DNA of 64,000 nt from DATCLS01 sp036563805 (GCA_036563805.1 DATCLS010000061.1:51344-115343), one strand, 5' to 3'. Positions 1 to 7,695 are shown, counted from the stretch's first letter. Notes: generated from the sequence alone by a model not told the origin. Made by a program: numbers and translations.

Positions 1-281
1 GCCAGCTGGCCAGCGCGGCGGCGGGTCCGCTCCTCGAGCTCGCCGGCCGTGACCCAGCCGCCCGCCTCGGCCGCCCACAGCACCCGGCGGCCGGGCTCCG
101 CTGCCCACCGCTCGGCCCACACCCGGGGCAGCGACCCGCCGGCCACCAGGTCGGCCACCCCGAACCCGTCGGCGGCCGGCCCCAGGTGCCGCCGCCAGGC
201 CGCCGCGGAGGGGGGCGCGGCCCCCTCCTGCGACGGCGTGCACGCTTCCTGCGACACGGACCCTTCCTGCGACGTGGGCAT
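1..281 (-). CDS. AMP-dependent acyl-CoA synthetase/ligase, N-terminal part (partial)
   Basis: The minus frame is open from an ATG at 281 to the window edge, about 93 codons without a stop. The translation includes SLPRVWAERWAAEPGRRVLW followed by VTAGELEERTRR. This resembles the N-terminal segment of ANL-superfamily acyl-CoA synthetases, where a Leu-Trp helix and the 'tyaEL' segment precede the adenylation domain. The first 30 residues are Gln/Ala/Pro-rich and not conserved in the family, so the true start may lie slightly downstream. The catalytic P-loop and the A3-A10 motifs would lie outside the window. The substrate (fatty, malonyl or other acyl group) cannot be inferred. Third-position GC fits real coding. 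The gene runs in the same direction as the sugar transporter genes but follows a hairpin. Confidence 0.5.
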   Translation of the reverse strand, partial: MPTSQEGSVSQEACTPSQEGAAPPSAAAWRRHLGPAADGFGVADLVAGGSLPRVWAERWAAEPGRRVLWAAEAGGWVTAGELEERTRRRAGQL

Positions 282-338
282 GCCGCACTCTGCCCGAAAT
301 CGCGCCGGACGCGGCACGCCGGCGGGGCCAGCCGCGGT

Positions 339-381
339 GGGTCCCCGTCGACGCCCGGGAGCCGGGGGCCGGCGGGGACCC
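339..381 (-). terminator. Terminator-like hairpin after the XylH-like permease
   Basis: Nine-base arms GGGTCCCCG (339-347) and CGGGGACCC (373-381) pair perfectly, and the 25-nt loop can form a further GC-rich stem. The hairpin starts 8 nt past the permease stop codon. There is no U-tract, as is common in high-GC actinobacteria, so function as a terminator is inferred. Confidence 0.5.
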
Positions 382-388
382 CGGGCGG

Positions 389-1621
389 TCAGGCCCGGCC
401 GGCGGTGAGGCGCCCCCGGCGGGACACGGCGTCGATGGTGGCCGCCGCCAGCAGCACGGCGCCGGTGACCATGAACTTGATGTCGGACTCCTGGCCGATC
501 AGGTCCATGCCGTTGGCGATCGAGCCGATGACGAGCGCGCCGAGCAGCGCCGACCAGGCCGATCCCCGGCCGCCGAACAGCGAGGTGCCCCCGATCACGG
601 CGGCGGCGATCGAGTTGAGCAGGATGTCGCCCCCGCCGGAGTTCTGGTTGACGGCCAGCTCGCGGGACGCAGCCAGGACACCGCCGCAGGCGGCCATGGT
701 GGAGGCCAGCACGAACACCAGCGTGCGGACCCGGTCGACCCGGATGCCGGCCCGGCGGGCCGCCTCGGCGTTGCCGCCCACGGCGTAGATGTGCCGGCCG
801 AACACGGTCCGCCGGATCAGGAAGTCGAGCACCAGCACGAACCCCACGAAGATGAGCACGGCCAGCGGCAGGCCCCGGTCGTCGTTGAACACGGCCACGG
901 CCGTCAGCGTGCCCACGGCCACCACGCCCACCTTGACGACGTCGTTTCGGGCGGGCACGCCGACCAGCCCGGCGGCCCGGGCCCGCCGGCGGCGGCGCAC
1001 CACGGCCAGGACGGTCACGCCGATGACGAGGGCCGCCAGCGCCCAGCCGACCTCGTCGGAGTAGAACGTGCCGGCCAGCGCCGTGATCGTGTCGTCGGTC
1101 ACGTTGATCGACCCGGTCGAGCCGAGCACGTGGAGCAGCGCCCCCTGCCAGGCCAGGAACCCGGCCAGGGTGACGACGAACGACGGCACCCGCAGCTTGG
1201 TCACCCACAGCCCCTGGAGCAGGCCGATGCCGGTCCCCACCAGCACGCCGGCCGCGATGGCCCACACCGCCGGCCAGTCGCTCTTGACGTTGAGCACGGC
1301 CATGGTGGCGGCGGCGAGACCGCTCACGTAGCCGACCGACAGGTCGATCTCGCCCAGGAGCAGGACCAGCACGACGCCCACCGAGATCGTGCCGAACGAC
1401 GCGATCTGCAGCATGAGGTTCGTGAGGTTGCCCGAGGACAGGAAGTTCTCGTTGGCCACCTGGAAGTAGATCCAGACGACGCCCAGGCCGAGCACGACGG
1501 GCAGGCTCCCGAGCTCGCCCTGGCGCAGCCGCCGCCACACGTCGCGGGCCGCACCCGCCAGCCCCGGCTCGGCCGGGGCCAGCCGAGGATCGACCCGCGG
1601 GTCGATCTCACTGACGGTCAT
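389..1621 (-). CDS. xylH: XylH-like sugar ABC transporter permease
   Basis: This 410-residue integral membrane protein belongs to the BPD_transp_2 (RbsC/XylH) family and would form the channel of a CUT2-type sugar importer. About ten hydrophobic segments are visible. The family signature LLLGEIDLSVG lies near residue 90, and AVGGNAEAARRAGI forms the coupling-helix/EAA-like cytoplasmic loop near residue 280. The start is the ATG at 1621, which overlaps the stop of the upstream ATPase as ATGA. The reading frame stays open far upstream into the ATPase gene, but that part is an out-of-frame shadow. It is the last gene of the binding protein-ATPase-permease operon. The binding protein resembles XylF, so xylose or another pentose is the best guess for the substrate. 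Confidence 0.88.
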   Translation of the reverse strand: MTVSEIDPRVDPRLAPAEPGLAGAARDVWRRLRQGELGSLPVVLGLGVVWIYFQVANENFLSSGNLTNLMLQIASFGTISVGVVLVLLLGEIDLSVGYVSGLAAATMAVLNVKSDWPAVWAIAAGVLVGTGIGLLQGLWVTKLRVPSFVVTLAGFLAWQGALLHVLGSTGSINVTDDTITALAGTFYSDEVGWALAALVIGVTVLAVVRRRRRARAAGLVGVPARNDVVKVGVVAVGTLTAVAVFNDDRGLPLAVLIFVGFVLVLDFLIRRTVFGRHIYAVGGNAEAARRAGIRVDRVRTLVFVLASTMAACGGVLAASRELAVNQNSGGGDILLNSIAAAVIGGTSLFGGRGSAWSALLGALVIGSIANGMDLIGQESDIKFMVTGAVLLAAATIDAVSRRGRLTAGRA

Positions 1622-2460
1622 GATGCCTCCGATGCGAACGTCGACCGGACCTCTTCCTGCCCGGCGCCGGTGATGGCCGCCACGACCTCCTCGGCCGTCG
1701 TCTCCGCCACCCGGAACGTCGCCACCCGACGGCCGAGGCGCAGGACGACGATGCGGTCGGCCACGGCGAAGACGTCGACCATGTTGTGGCTGATCACGAT
1801 GACCGCGTGCCCCTCGTCGCGCAGCCGGCGGACCAGGTCGAGGACCTGGGCGGTCTGGGCCACGCCCAGCGCCGCCGTCGGCTCGTCGAGGATGACCACG
1901 CGCGGGTCGCCCATCGTGGCCCGGGCCACGGCGATGGACTGGCGCTGGCCTCCCGACAGCGAAGCCACCTCGGTCCGCACGCTCGGGATGCGCACGGACA
2001 GGCGCTCGAGCAGCGACTGGGCCTCGTGCTCCATGGCCACCTCGTCGAGCACGGCCAGGCCGCGGAGCGCCCGGCCCCGGGCCCGCTCCCGCCCGACGTA
2101 GAGGTTGGCCACCACGTCGAGGTTGTCGCACAGCGCCAGGTCCTGGTACACGGTGGCGATCCCCAGCTCGGCGGCGGCCTGGGGGCTGGTGATGTGGACC
2201 TCGCGCCCGTCGACGAAGATCCGCCCCGAGTCGGCCGGCTGGGTGCCGGCGATCGCCTTGACCAGCGTGGACTTGCCCGCCCCGTTGTCGCCGACGAGGG
2301 CGACGACCTCGCCGACGTCGCACTCGAAGTCGACGTCCTGCAGCGCCTGCACGGCGCCGAACCGCTTGCTGATGCCCTCGAGGCGGAGCAGCGGGGTGCC
2401 GGCGGTCCGCCCGCCGGCACCCCCCGCGCCGCCCGTCACCGGGCGGCTCACGGCGCTCAC
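1618..2460 (-). CDS. Sugar ABC transporter ATPase, single nucleotide-binding domain
   Basis: This 280-residue ATPase energises the adjacent sugar importer. Walker A is GDNGAGKST (residues 57-65), the signature is LSGGQRQSIAVARA, and Walker B is VVILDEPTAAL, followed by an H-loop ISHN. CUT2 ATPases such as RbsA and XylG are usually about 500 residues with two fused NBDs. This one is half that size, so it must dimerise, either with itself or with the related ATPase domain fused to the histidine kinase at 4497-7154. Those two share VALVGDNGAGKSTLVK and near-identical Q-loop and signature regions. The GTG start at 2460 overlaps the binding-protein stop as GTGA, which indicates translational coupling. 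Confidence 0.9.
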   Translation of the reverse strand: MSAVSRPVTGGAGGAGGRTAGTPLLRLEGISKRFGAVQALQDVDFECDVGEVVALVGDNGAGKSTLVKAIAGTQPADSGRIFVDGREVHITSPQAAAELGIATVYQDLALCDNLDVVANLYVGRERARGRALRGLAVLDEVAMEHEAQSLLERLSVRIPSVRTEVASLSGGQRQSIAVARATMGDPRVVILDEPTAALGVAQTAQVLDLVRRLRDEGHAVIVISHNMVDVFAVADRIVVLRLGRRVATFRVAETTAEEVVAAITGAGQEEVRSTFASEAS

Positions 2461-3575
2461 GAGCTTATGCCCGCCTCTTCGCAGGCCGCCGCGAAGTCGC
2501 CCTCGCAGATCTCCTCCGCCGACCAGTAGTCGTCGGCGATGACCGTGTCGGCGACGTTGTCGGCGGTGACCGCCACCGGGTCGAGGATCATCGACGGGAT
2601 CTCGCCGTCGCCGTTGTCGACCTGCTGGTTGACCAGGTCCTCGGGCAGCTCCTCCCCCCGGGCCAGGGCCAGCGCCGCGTCGGCCGCCACCTCGGCCTCG
2701 GGCCTGATCGCCTTGTACACGGTCATGTACTGCTCGCCGGCGAGGATGCGCTGGATGGCGGCCAGCTCGGCGTCCTGCCCGGTCACCGGGGGCAGCGGGT
2801 CGATGCCGGCGCCCTTCATGGCGGCGATGGCCCCGCCGGCGGTGCCGTCGTTGGCGGCGTACACCCCGACGAAGCCATCGGCGCCGAGCCGGGTGATCGC
2901 CTGCTCCATCTCGCGCTGGGCCTCGGACGGCTGCCAGTTGGGCGTGTCGTACTCGGCGCCGATCTCGTAGTCGCTCTCGTCGAGGACCGAGTGGGCGCCC
3001 CGCTTGAACAGCGTGGCGTTGTTGTCGGTCGGCGCCCCGTTGATCATCACGATCGAGCCGCTGGTCACGCCCTCGTCGGCCAGGTGGTCGACCAGCGACT
3101 GGGCCTGCAGCTCACCGACCCGCTCGTTGTCGTACGAGACGTAGAAGTCGATGGGCGCGTCCCGGATGAGCCGGTCGTAGCTGACCACCGGCACGTCCCG
3201 TTGCTCGGCCTGGGCCACGATGGCGGCCGCGGCCACGCTGTCGACCGGGTCGAGCACCAGCACGTCGGCGCCGTTGGTCAGCGCCGCCTCGGCCTGGGAC
3301 TGCTGATCCGCCGCGTCCTGGTTGGCGTTGTTGTAGATGATCTCGCAGTCCGGGCACTGCTCCTCGATCCGGGCCTCGAACAGAGGCTTGTCGTGGGACT
3401 CGTACCGGGCGGTCTCGCTCTCGGGCAGCAGCAGCGCCACCGTGACGGCGTCGCCACCTCCGCCGTCGCCGCCCGCCGACGTGTCGTCGTCGTCCCCACA
3501 GGCGGCGGCCGTGGCGAGGAGCGCAACCGCGACGGCCAGCGGCAGCGCCCGCCGGATCGCGTGAAGCTTGGACAT
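2457..3575 (-). CDS. xylF: XylF-like sugar-binding lipoprotein
   Basis: This 372-residue extracytoplasmic solute-binding protein belongs to Peripla_BP_4. The N-terminus has a Lys/Arg-containing n-region, a hydrophobic stretch and the lipobox-like ATAAC, with Cys near residue 26, followed by an Asp/Gly-rich linker. It should therefore be a membrane-tethered lipoprotein. The segment VVSYDRLIRDAPIDFYVSYD followed by NERVGELQAQ closely resembles the hinge and ligand region of E. coli XylF. A strong ribosome-binding site (GGAGGGGG) sits 5 nt before the ATG. It heads the operon with the ATPase and permease and lies downstream of a response-regulator gene. D-xylose is the likeliest ligand by family resemblance, but related binders take other monosaccharides. 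Confidence 0.87.
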   Translation of the reverse strand: MSKLHAIRRALPLAVAVALLATAAACGDDDDTSAGGDGGGGDAVTVALLLPESETARYESHDKPLFEARIEEQCPDCEIIYNNANQDAADQQSQAEAALTNGADVLVLDPVDSVAAAAIVAQAEQRDVPVVSYDRLIRDAPIDFYVSYDNERVGELQAQSLVDHLADEGVTSGSIVMINGAPTDNNATLFKRGAHSVLDESDYEIGAEYDTPNWQPSEAQREMEQAITRLGADGFVGVYAANDGTAGGAIAAMKGAGIDPLPPVTGQDAELAAIQRILAGEQYMTVYKAIRPEAEVAADAALALARGEELPEDLVNQQVDNGDGEIPSMILDPVAVTADNVADTVIADDYWSAEEICEGDFAAACEEAGISS

Positions 3576-3616
3576 GGTGTCCCCCTCCGTGTTCGGAACT
3601 GGGACAACCGTACGAA

Positions 3617-3673
3617 CGTTCCCGTGAACGAGGTATCAAGATCGCCCGGTACCGCATGAACGAAACGTGAACG
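3617..3673 (-). promoter_or_regulatory. Direct TGAACG repeats and CGTTC-N4-GAACG palindrome upstream of xylF
   Basis: TGAACG occurs at 3625-3630, 3657-3662 and 3668-3673 (plus-strand sense). The last two are 11 bp apart, and the first is 32 bp from the second, about one and three helical turns. The first copy is also the right arm of an inverted repeat CGTTC-CCGT-GAACG (3617-3630). The sites lie 42-98 bp upstream of the xylF start, between the OmpR-type regulator gene and the transporter operon. OmpR/PhoB-family regulators bind tandem direct repeats with about 11-bp spacing, so this is a credible operator. I could not place the promoter hexamers with certainty. Confidence 0.45.
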
Positions 3674-3706
3674 GGGCGGCCCACGGGGCGGGGCCGACGC
3701 GGCGGC

Positions 3707-4504
3707 TCACTGGGGCGGCTCGAAGCGGTAGCCCAGGCGGGGCTCAGTGACGATCAGCGGCGGGCCGCCGTCGCGCTCGAGCTTGGCCCGCAGGCGGCGG
3801 ACGTAGACCCGCAGGTACTCGGTCTGGGTCTCGTAGCCCGGCCCCCACACCTGGCGCAGGAGGTGGGCGTGCGGCAGCAGCACCCGGGGCTGGCGGACCA
3901 GCTCGCGCAGCAGCGCCAGCTCGGTCGGCGTCAGGTGGACGGGCACGCCGCCCTTGGTCACGCGGCGGGCGTCGAGGTCGACGACGACGTCACCCGCCTC
4001 GACCACGCTCGGCTCGGTCTCGGCCGGGGCCGGCGCCGGCCGGACGCGCCGCAGCGTGGCCGTGATGCGGGCCAGCAGCTCCTCGACCCCGAACGGCTTG
4101 GTCATGTAGTCGTCGGCCCCGAGGTTGAGCGCCCGGACCTTGTCGCCCTCCCGGCCCCGGGCCGACACCACGATGATGCCGACCGACGACCGCTCGCGGA
4201 TGGCCCGGCACAGCTCGAACCCGTCGACCACCGGCAGCATGAGGTCGAGCAGCACGATGTCGGGCGGGGCGGCGGCGTCGCCGGCCACCCGGTCCACCAC
4301 CCCCTCGCCGGTGCGGGACGTGTCGACCTCGTAGCCCCTCACCACGAGGTTGGAACGGATGAGGTCGACGATGTTGGCATCGTCCTCGACCAGCAGGACC
4401 CGGGTCGGGGCGGCCTCCGGCGCCGGGCCGACGGTCGGCTCGGTCGACCGGGGGGTCGGCCCGGCGGTCGGCCCGGCGGTCGGCCCGGGGGTCGTCTCAG
4501 CCAT
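3707..4504 (-). CDS. OmpR/KdpE-type response regulator
   Basis: This 265-residue DNA-binding response regulator has a 34-residue Pro/Thr/Gly/Ala-rich leader. A receiver domain follows (about 35-155), with acidic pocket EDD (40-42), phosphoacceptor Asp87 in LLDLML and the conserved Lys in MTKPFG. A C-terminal winged helix (about 170-262) has LTPTELALLRELVRQP and the RVYVRRLRAKLE recognition region. The leader is encoded by near-perfect 12-bp repeats at about 4446-4494. Its ATG start overlaps the stop of the upstream ABC-kinase fusion by 8 bp, so the two are almost certainly a cognate pair. The xylF-like operon follows directly and carries tandem repeats in its upstream region, making it the obvious regulatory target. 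That target is inference. Confidence 0.92.
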   Translation of the reverse strand: MAETTPGPTAGPTAGPTPRSTEPTVGPAPEAAPTRVLLVEDDANIVDLIRSNLVVRGYEVDTSRTGEGVVDRVAGDAAAPPDIVLLDLMLPVVDGFELCRAIRERSSVGIIVVSARGREGDKVRALNLGADDYMTKPFGVEELLARITATLRRVRPAPAPAETEPSVVEAGDVVVDLDARRVTKGGVPVHLTPTELALLRELVRQPRVLLPHAHLLRQVWGPGYETQTEYLRVYVRRLRAKLERDGGPPLIVTEPRLGYRFEPPQ

Positions 4505-7154
4505 CGCCGGCCTCCGGCTCGCGGCCCGGCGGCCCGCCCGCCGGCAGGGCCACGACGAACGTGGCGCCGCCGTCGGTCGCCTCCAGCCTCAGCGTGCCGC
4601 CGTGGGCCCGGACGATGCCCCGGGCGATGGGCAGGCCGAGGCCCGTGCCCCCGCCGGCCGGGGCGGCGACGTGGGGCTCGAACAGGGTGTCGAGCAGCTC
4701 GGGGTCGACCCCCTCGCCGTCGTCGCTCACCCGGACCTCGACGCCCCCGTCGGTGCGCCGCGCCGCCACCCGGACGGCGGTGCCCTCCGGGGCGTGGCGC
4801 AGGGCGTTCTCCAGCAGGTTCACGAACACCTGCTCCAGGCGGTCGTGGTCGGCCCACACCGGCCCGACGTCCGGCGCCACGGTCACGTCCACCCGGTCGC
4901 GGGCGTCGGGGGCCACGCAGGCCACCGAGGCGTCGAGCACGAGGCCCAGGTCGCACCAGTCCGGATGCACCCGGAAGATGCCGGCGTCGATGGCCGACAC
5001 GTCGAGCAGGTCGGCGACCAGGCGCCGCATCCGGTCGGACTCGGCGCCGATCGTGTGGAGGAAGCGGCGCTGCTCCTCGGGGCCCCAGTCGACGTCCGGC
5101 TGGAGCAGCGTGTCGACGCAACCGTGGATGGTGGTGAGCGGCGTGCGCAGCTCGTGGCTGAGCCGGGACAGGAAGTCGCGCTGCATGCGCTGCGAGCGGC
5201 GCAGGGTCTGGGCCTCGCGGTGGGCGGCCTCCAGGTCCTCGCGCTCCAGGCCGAGCCGCAGCGACCGGGCGGCGTCGTGCAGCACCTCGAGCCCGCCCTC
5301 GGTGGCCGCCCCGTCCCGCCACCGGACGGCCAGGGCAGCCCGGCCGTGCGGGGCCGCGAACGGGACGGCAAGCACGTGGCCGGCGGGATCGGCGGTGTGG
5401 GCGGTCCGCCCCGACACCAGCACGGCGTCCGCGGTGCGGACGGTGGGGCCGGTGGGCGGGAGGCCGGCGTCCGCGCCGGGGGTCGTGCGCCCGCCGCCGG
5501 GCTGGCCGTCGGCGCCCTCGCCGTCGGCACGCGGCTGGCCGTCAGCGCCCTCGCCGTCGGCGCCCTCGCCTTCGGCACGCGGCTGGCCGTCGGCGCCCGG
5601 CTGGCCGTCGGCGCCCTCGCCGTCGGCGCCCTCGCCGTCGGCGCCGGGGCCGCCGGTCTCGACCGCGGCCCGGGTCGCCGGCCCGTCGGGCGTGGCCACC
5701 CGCACGACGGCCGCCTGCGCCCCCACCACCCGGCACAGCGCGGTCAGCGCCGCCTCGATGCCGGCATGGACCTGCTCGGGGCCGGCCAGCGCCTCCAGCA
5801 CGGTCCGGATCGTCTCCAACACCCGGTTGCGCCGCTGGAGCTCGGCCACCATGCGCTCGCGCTCGATCGAGGCGGCGGCGTGGCTGGCGTACAGGGCGAT
5901 CAGCTCGAGCTGGTCGCTCCGGGGCCGGCCGACCGTGTCGCCGTAGCCCGAGATCGTCCCCAGCACCCCGCTGCTGCCGGTGATCGGCGCCGCCCACGAG
6001 CTCTGCACGCCGGCCTCGGCCGCGGCCGCCGCCAGGCCGTCCCACGCCGGGTCGGTCCGCACGTCCTCGGTCACCACCGTCTGGCCCGACCCGGCGGCCA
6101 GGCCCACCGGCCCGCCCCGGGGGCCGACGGGCAGCTCGGCCGTGGCCGACAGGAGCGGCTCGGGCAGCCCCACGGCGGCCGACCGGCGCAGCACCGGCCC
6201 GCCCGGCCGGTCCTCGACCAGGTGGACGCACAGCTTCTCCTGGCCGATCGCGGCGGCCATGGCCGAGACGACCAGGGGCAGCGAGGCCGCCGGTTCCACC
6301 TCCGACAGCTGCTCGACCAGGCTGCCCAGGCGGCGGAGCTGGCGGCTGGCGGTCGAGTCGACCTCGATGCCGAGCTGCAGCGCCACCACGTCGTCGGGGT
6401 GGACCTCGAGCGGAGACACCTCGGCCACCACCTCGCCCTGGCGGAGCACGACGATGCGGTCGGCCAGGTCGAACACCTGGTCCAGCTCGTGGGTGACGAA
6501 CAGGACCGCCGTGCCCGCCCGCCGCAGGTCGCGCACGGAGTCGAGCAGCACCTTGGCCTCGGCCTGGCCCAGCGCCGCCGTCGGCTCGTCGAGCACGACC
6601 AGCCGGGGGTCGCCGTCGAGCGCCCGGGCCACGGCGATGGCCTGGCGTTGCCCGCCCGACAGCGACGACACCGGCCGGGTCAGGTCCGGGATCGGGATGT
6701 CGAGCCGGGTCAGCATCCGCCGGGCCTCGGCGTGCATCTCGGCCCGGTCGAGCACGATCTGGGTCCGCTCCCGGCCGAGGAACAGGTTGGCGACCGTGTC
6801 GAGGTTGTCGCACAGCGCCAGGTCCTGCCACACCACGGCCACGCCGGCGTCGGCCGCGGCGTCGGTGCCCGGGCCGAGCGGCCGACCGTCGACCCGCACC
6901 TCGCCCTCGTCGGGATTGAGGACCCGCCCGATGCACTTGACCAGCGTCGACTTGCCGGCACCGTTGTCGCCGACCAGCGCCACCACCTCGCCGGGCGCCA
7001 CGGTGAGCGACACGCGCCGCAGCACCTGCAGGTCGCCGAACCGCTTGCTGACCGCCCGCACGTCGAGGCGGGGCGGGGCCACGCCGGGGCGCTCGACCCC
7101 GGGCCCCGTCTCGCCGCCGGCCAGGCGGCGGCCACCGTGCAGGTCCGTCGACAC
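4497..7154 (-). CDS. Fusion of sugar-type ABC ATPase, two GAF domains and histidine kinase
   Basis: This 885-residue protein has an unusual domain order. Residues 1-265 form a complete ABC ATPase: Walker A GDNGAGKST (62-70), signature SLSGGQRQAIAVARA (163-177), Walker B LVVLDEPTAAL (185-195). Residues about 280-435 form a GAF domain, recognisable from the DVRTDPAWDGL and SSWAAPI segments. A second GAF-like region (about 445-640) is interrupted by an Ala-Asp-Gly-Glu/Gln repeat (about 500-552). HisKA follows with His667 in LSHELRTPL, then a HATPase_c domain with the N-box NLLENALRHAPEG and G-boxes SDDGEGVDPE and GTGLGLPIARG. No transmembrane segment is evident, so it should be cytosolic or recruited to a membrane partner. 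The start is a GTG at 7154. It is directly followed by its response regulator and a XylF/ATPase/XylH-like importer. The ATPase domain closely resembles that importer's own ATPase. No frameshift separates the domains, and the frame is continuous with uniform codon bias, so the fusion is real as read. The proposed role, reporting transporter occupancy to the kinase, is inference. Confidence 0.9.
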   Translation of the reverse strand: MSTDLHGGRRLAGGETGPGVERPGVAPPRLDVRAVSKRFGDLQVLRRVSLTVAPGEVVALVGDNGAGKSTLVKCIGRVLNPDEGEVRVDGRPLGPGTDAAADAGVAVVWQDLALCDNLDTVANLFLGRERTQIVLDRAEMHAEARRMLTRLDIPIPDLTRPVSSLSGGQRQAIAVARALDGDPRLVVLDEPTAALGQAEAKVLLDSVRDLRRAGTAVLFVTHELDQVFDLADRIVVLRQGEVVAEVSPLEVHPDDVVALQLGIEVDSTASRQLRRLGSLVEQLSEVEPAASLPLVVSAMAAAIGQEKLCVHLVEDRPGGPVLRRSAAVGLPEPLLSATAELPVGPRGGPVGLAAGSGQTVVTEDVRTDPAWDGLAAAAAEAGVQSSWAAPITGSSGVLGTISGYGDTVGRPRSDQLELIALYASHAAASIERERMVAELQRRNRVLETIRTVLEALAGPEQVHAGIEAALTALCRVVGAQAAVVRVATPDGPATRAAVETGGPGADGEGADGEGADGQPGADGQPRAEGEGADGEGADGQPRADGEGADGQPGGGRTTPGADAGLPPTGPTVRTADAVLVSGRTAHTADPAGHVLAVPFAAPHGRAALAVRWRDGAATEGGLEVLHDAARSLRLGLEREDLEAAHREAQTLRRSQRMQRDFLSRLSHELRTPLTTIHGCVDTLLQPDVDWGPEEQRRFLHTIGAESDRMRRLVADLLDVSAIDAGIFRVHPDWCDLGLVLDASVACVAPDARDRVDVTVAPDVGPVWADHDRLEQVFVNLLENALRHAPEGTAVRVAARRTDGGVEVRVSDDGEGVDPELLDTLFEPHVAAPAGGGTGLGLPIARGIVRAHGGTLRLEATDGGATFVVALPAGGPPGREPEAGDG
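5500..5655 (-). repeat. In-frame 9-15 bp repeats encoding (A-D-G-E/Q) tracts in the kinase fusion
   Basis: Irregular tandem units based on gccgtcggcgccctc encode alternating GADGEGADG and GQPGADGQP blocks, at about residues 500-552 of the fusion kinase. The tract interrupts the second GAF-like domain. It is acidic, flexible and probably length-variable by slippage. It stays in frame throughout. Confidence 0.75.
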
Positions 7155-7258
7155 GGCACCAGTGTGCCCATCCGGCGGCGCTCGGGCCGGCTCGCCGGCT
7201 GGATGCCGGCGGGATGCCGCTCCGGGTTCCCGCCCCGCCCGGCGGGTAGCGGGGTCCC

Positions 7259-7462
7259 ATGACCGTCGCCGTCGTCGTCGCCGCCGTCGTCCTGCTCGTC
7301 ATCGGGGTCGCCGTCCTGGCCCGCCAGGGCTCGGTCGGCCGCCTGTCCCAGGAGGCCGGCGGGGACGGCCCCGGCGACCACGTCGTCGAGCGGCCCGCCG
7401 GCCCCGACGCCGAGGCCATGACCGACGCGACCTTCCGCCGCCGGCCCCGCCCCGGCGCCTAG
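7259..7462 (+). CDS. Small single-pass membrane protein, unknown function
   Basis: The frame encodes 67 residues. A hydrophobic N-terminal helix (about residues 2-22, Val/Ala/Leu-rich) is followed by an acidic and then Arg/Pro-rich cytoplasmic-looking tail ending RRRPRPGA. It starts at an ATG 104 bp from the divergent kinase-fusion gene and has a weak purine-rich leader (gtagcgggg). Third-position GC is high, as in neighbouring genes. I recognise no family. Its stop codon forms the start of the 68-bp tandem repeat block. It could be a genuine small membrane protein or a chance frame in GC-rich DNA. Confidence 0.4.
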   Translation: MTVAVVVAAVVLLVIGVAVLARQGSVGRLSQEAGGDGPGDHVVERPAGPDAEAMTDATFRRRPRPGA

Positions 7463-7695
7463 GTCGAGCCGGCCAGCGTGGGCGTCGGCAGGCCCCCTCG
7501 GCCCGGCACCCTCAACTCGAGGCCACCCAGGTCGAGCCAGCCAGCCGGGGCGTCGGCAGGCCCCCTCGGCCCGGCACCCTCAACTCGAGGCCACCCAGGT
7601 CGAGCCAGCCAGCCGGGGCGTCGGCAGGCCCCCTCGGCCCGGCACCCTCAGCTCGAGGCCACCTAGGTCGAGCCGGCCAGCGGGGGCGTCGGCTG
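7461..7695 (+). repeat. 68-bp tandem repeat, about 3.4 copies
   Basis: Units begin with AGGTCGAGCC at 7461, 7529, 7597 and 7665. The central copies are nearly identical and the last is partial. The block fills the space between the convergent small membrane gene and the epimerase. The final partial copy covers the epimerase's last codons and stop (TPPLAGST-stop on the minus strand). The other units carry a similar segment readable as TPRLAGSTW, so the array probably grew from the 3' end of that gene. The 68-bp period is not a multiple of three. There are no spacers, so it is not CRISPR-like. Confidence 0.9.

Noticed and set aside
389..2323. A 644-codon frame that would fuse ATPase-region sequence to the XylH-like permease
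   Set aside because: The first 230 residues are an Arg/Gly-rich shadow of the ATPase gene in another frame. The permease begins at its own ATG at 1621, with an ATGA overlap.
3614..3621. GAACGTTC palindrome as a separate operator
   Set aside because: It is only 8 bp and overlaps the CGTTC-N4-GAACG element that is already reported. There is no independent evidence for it.
7461..7695. CRISPR-like array
   Set aside because: The 68-bp units are directly tandem, with no variable spacers, and no cas gene is nearby.
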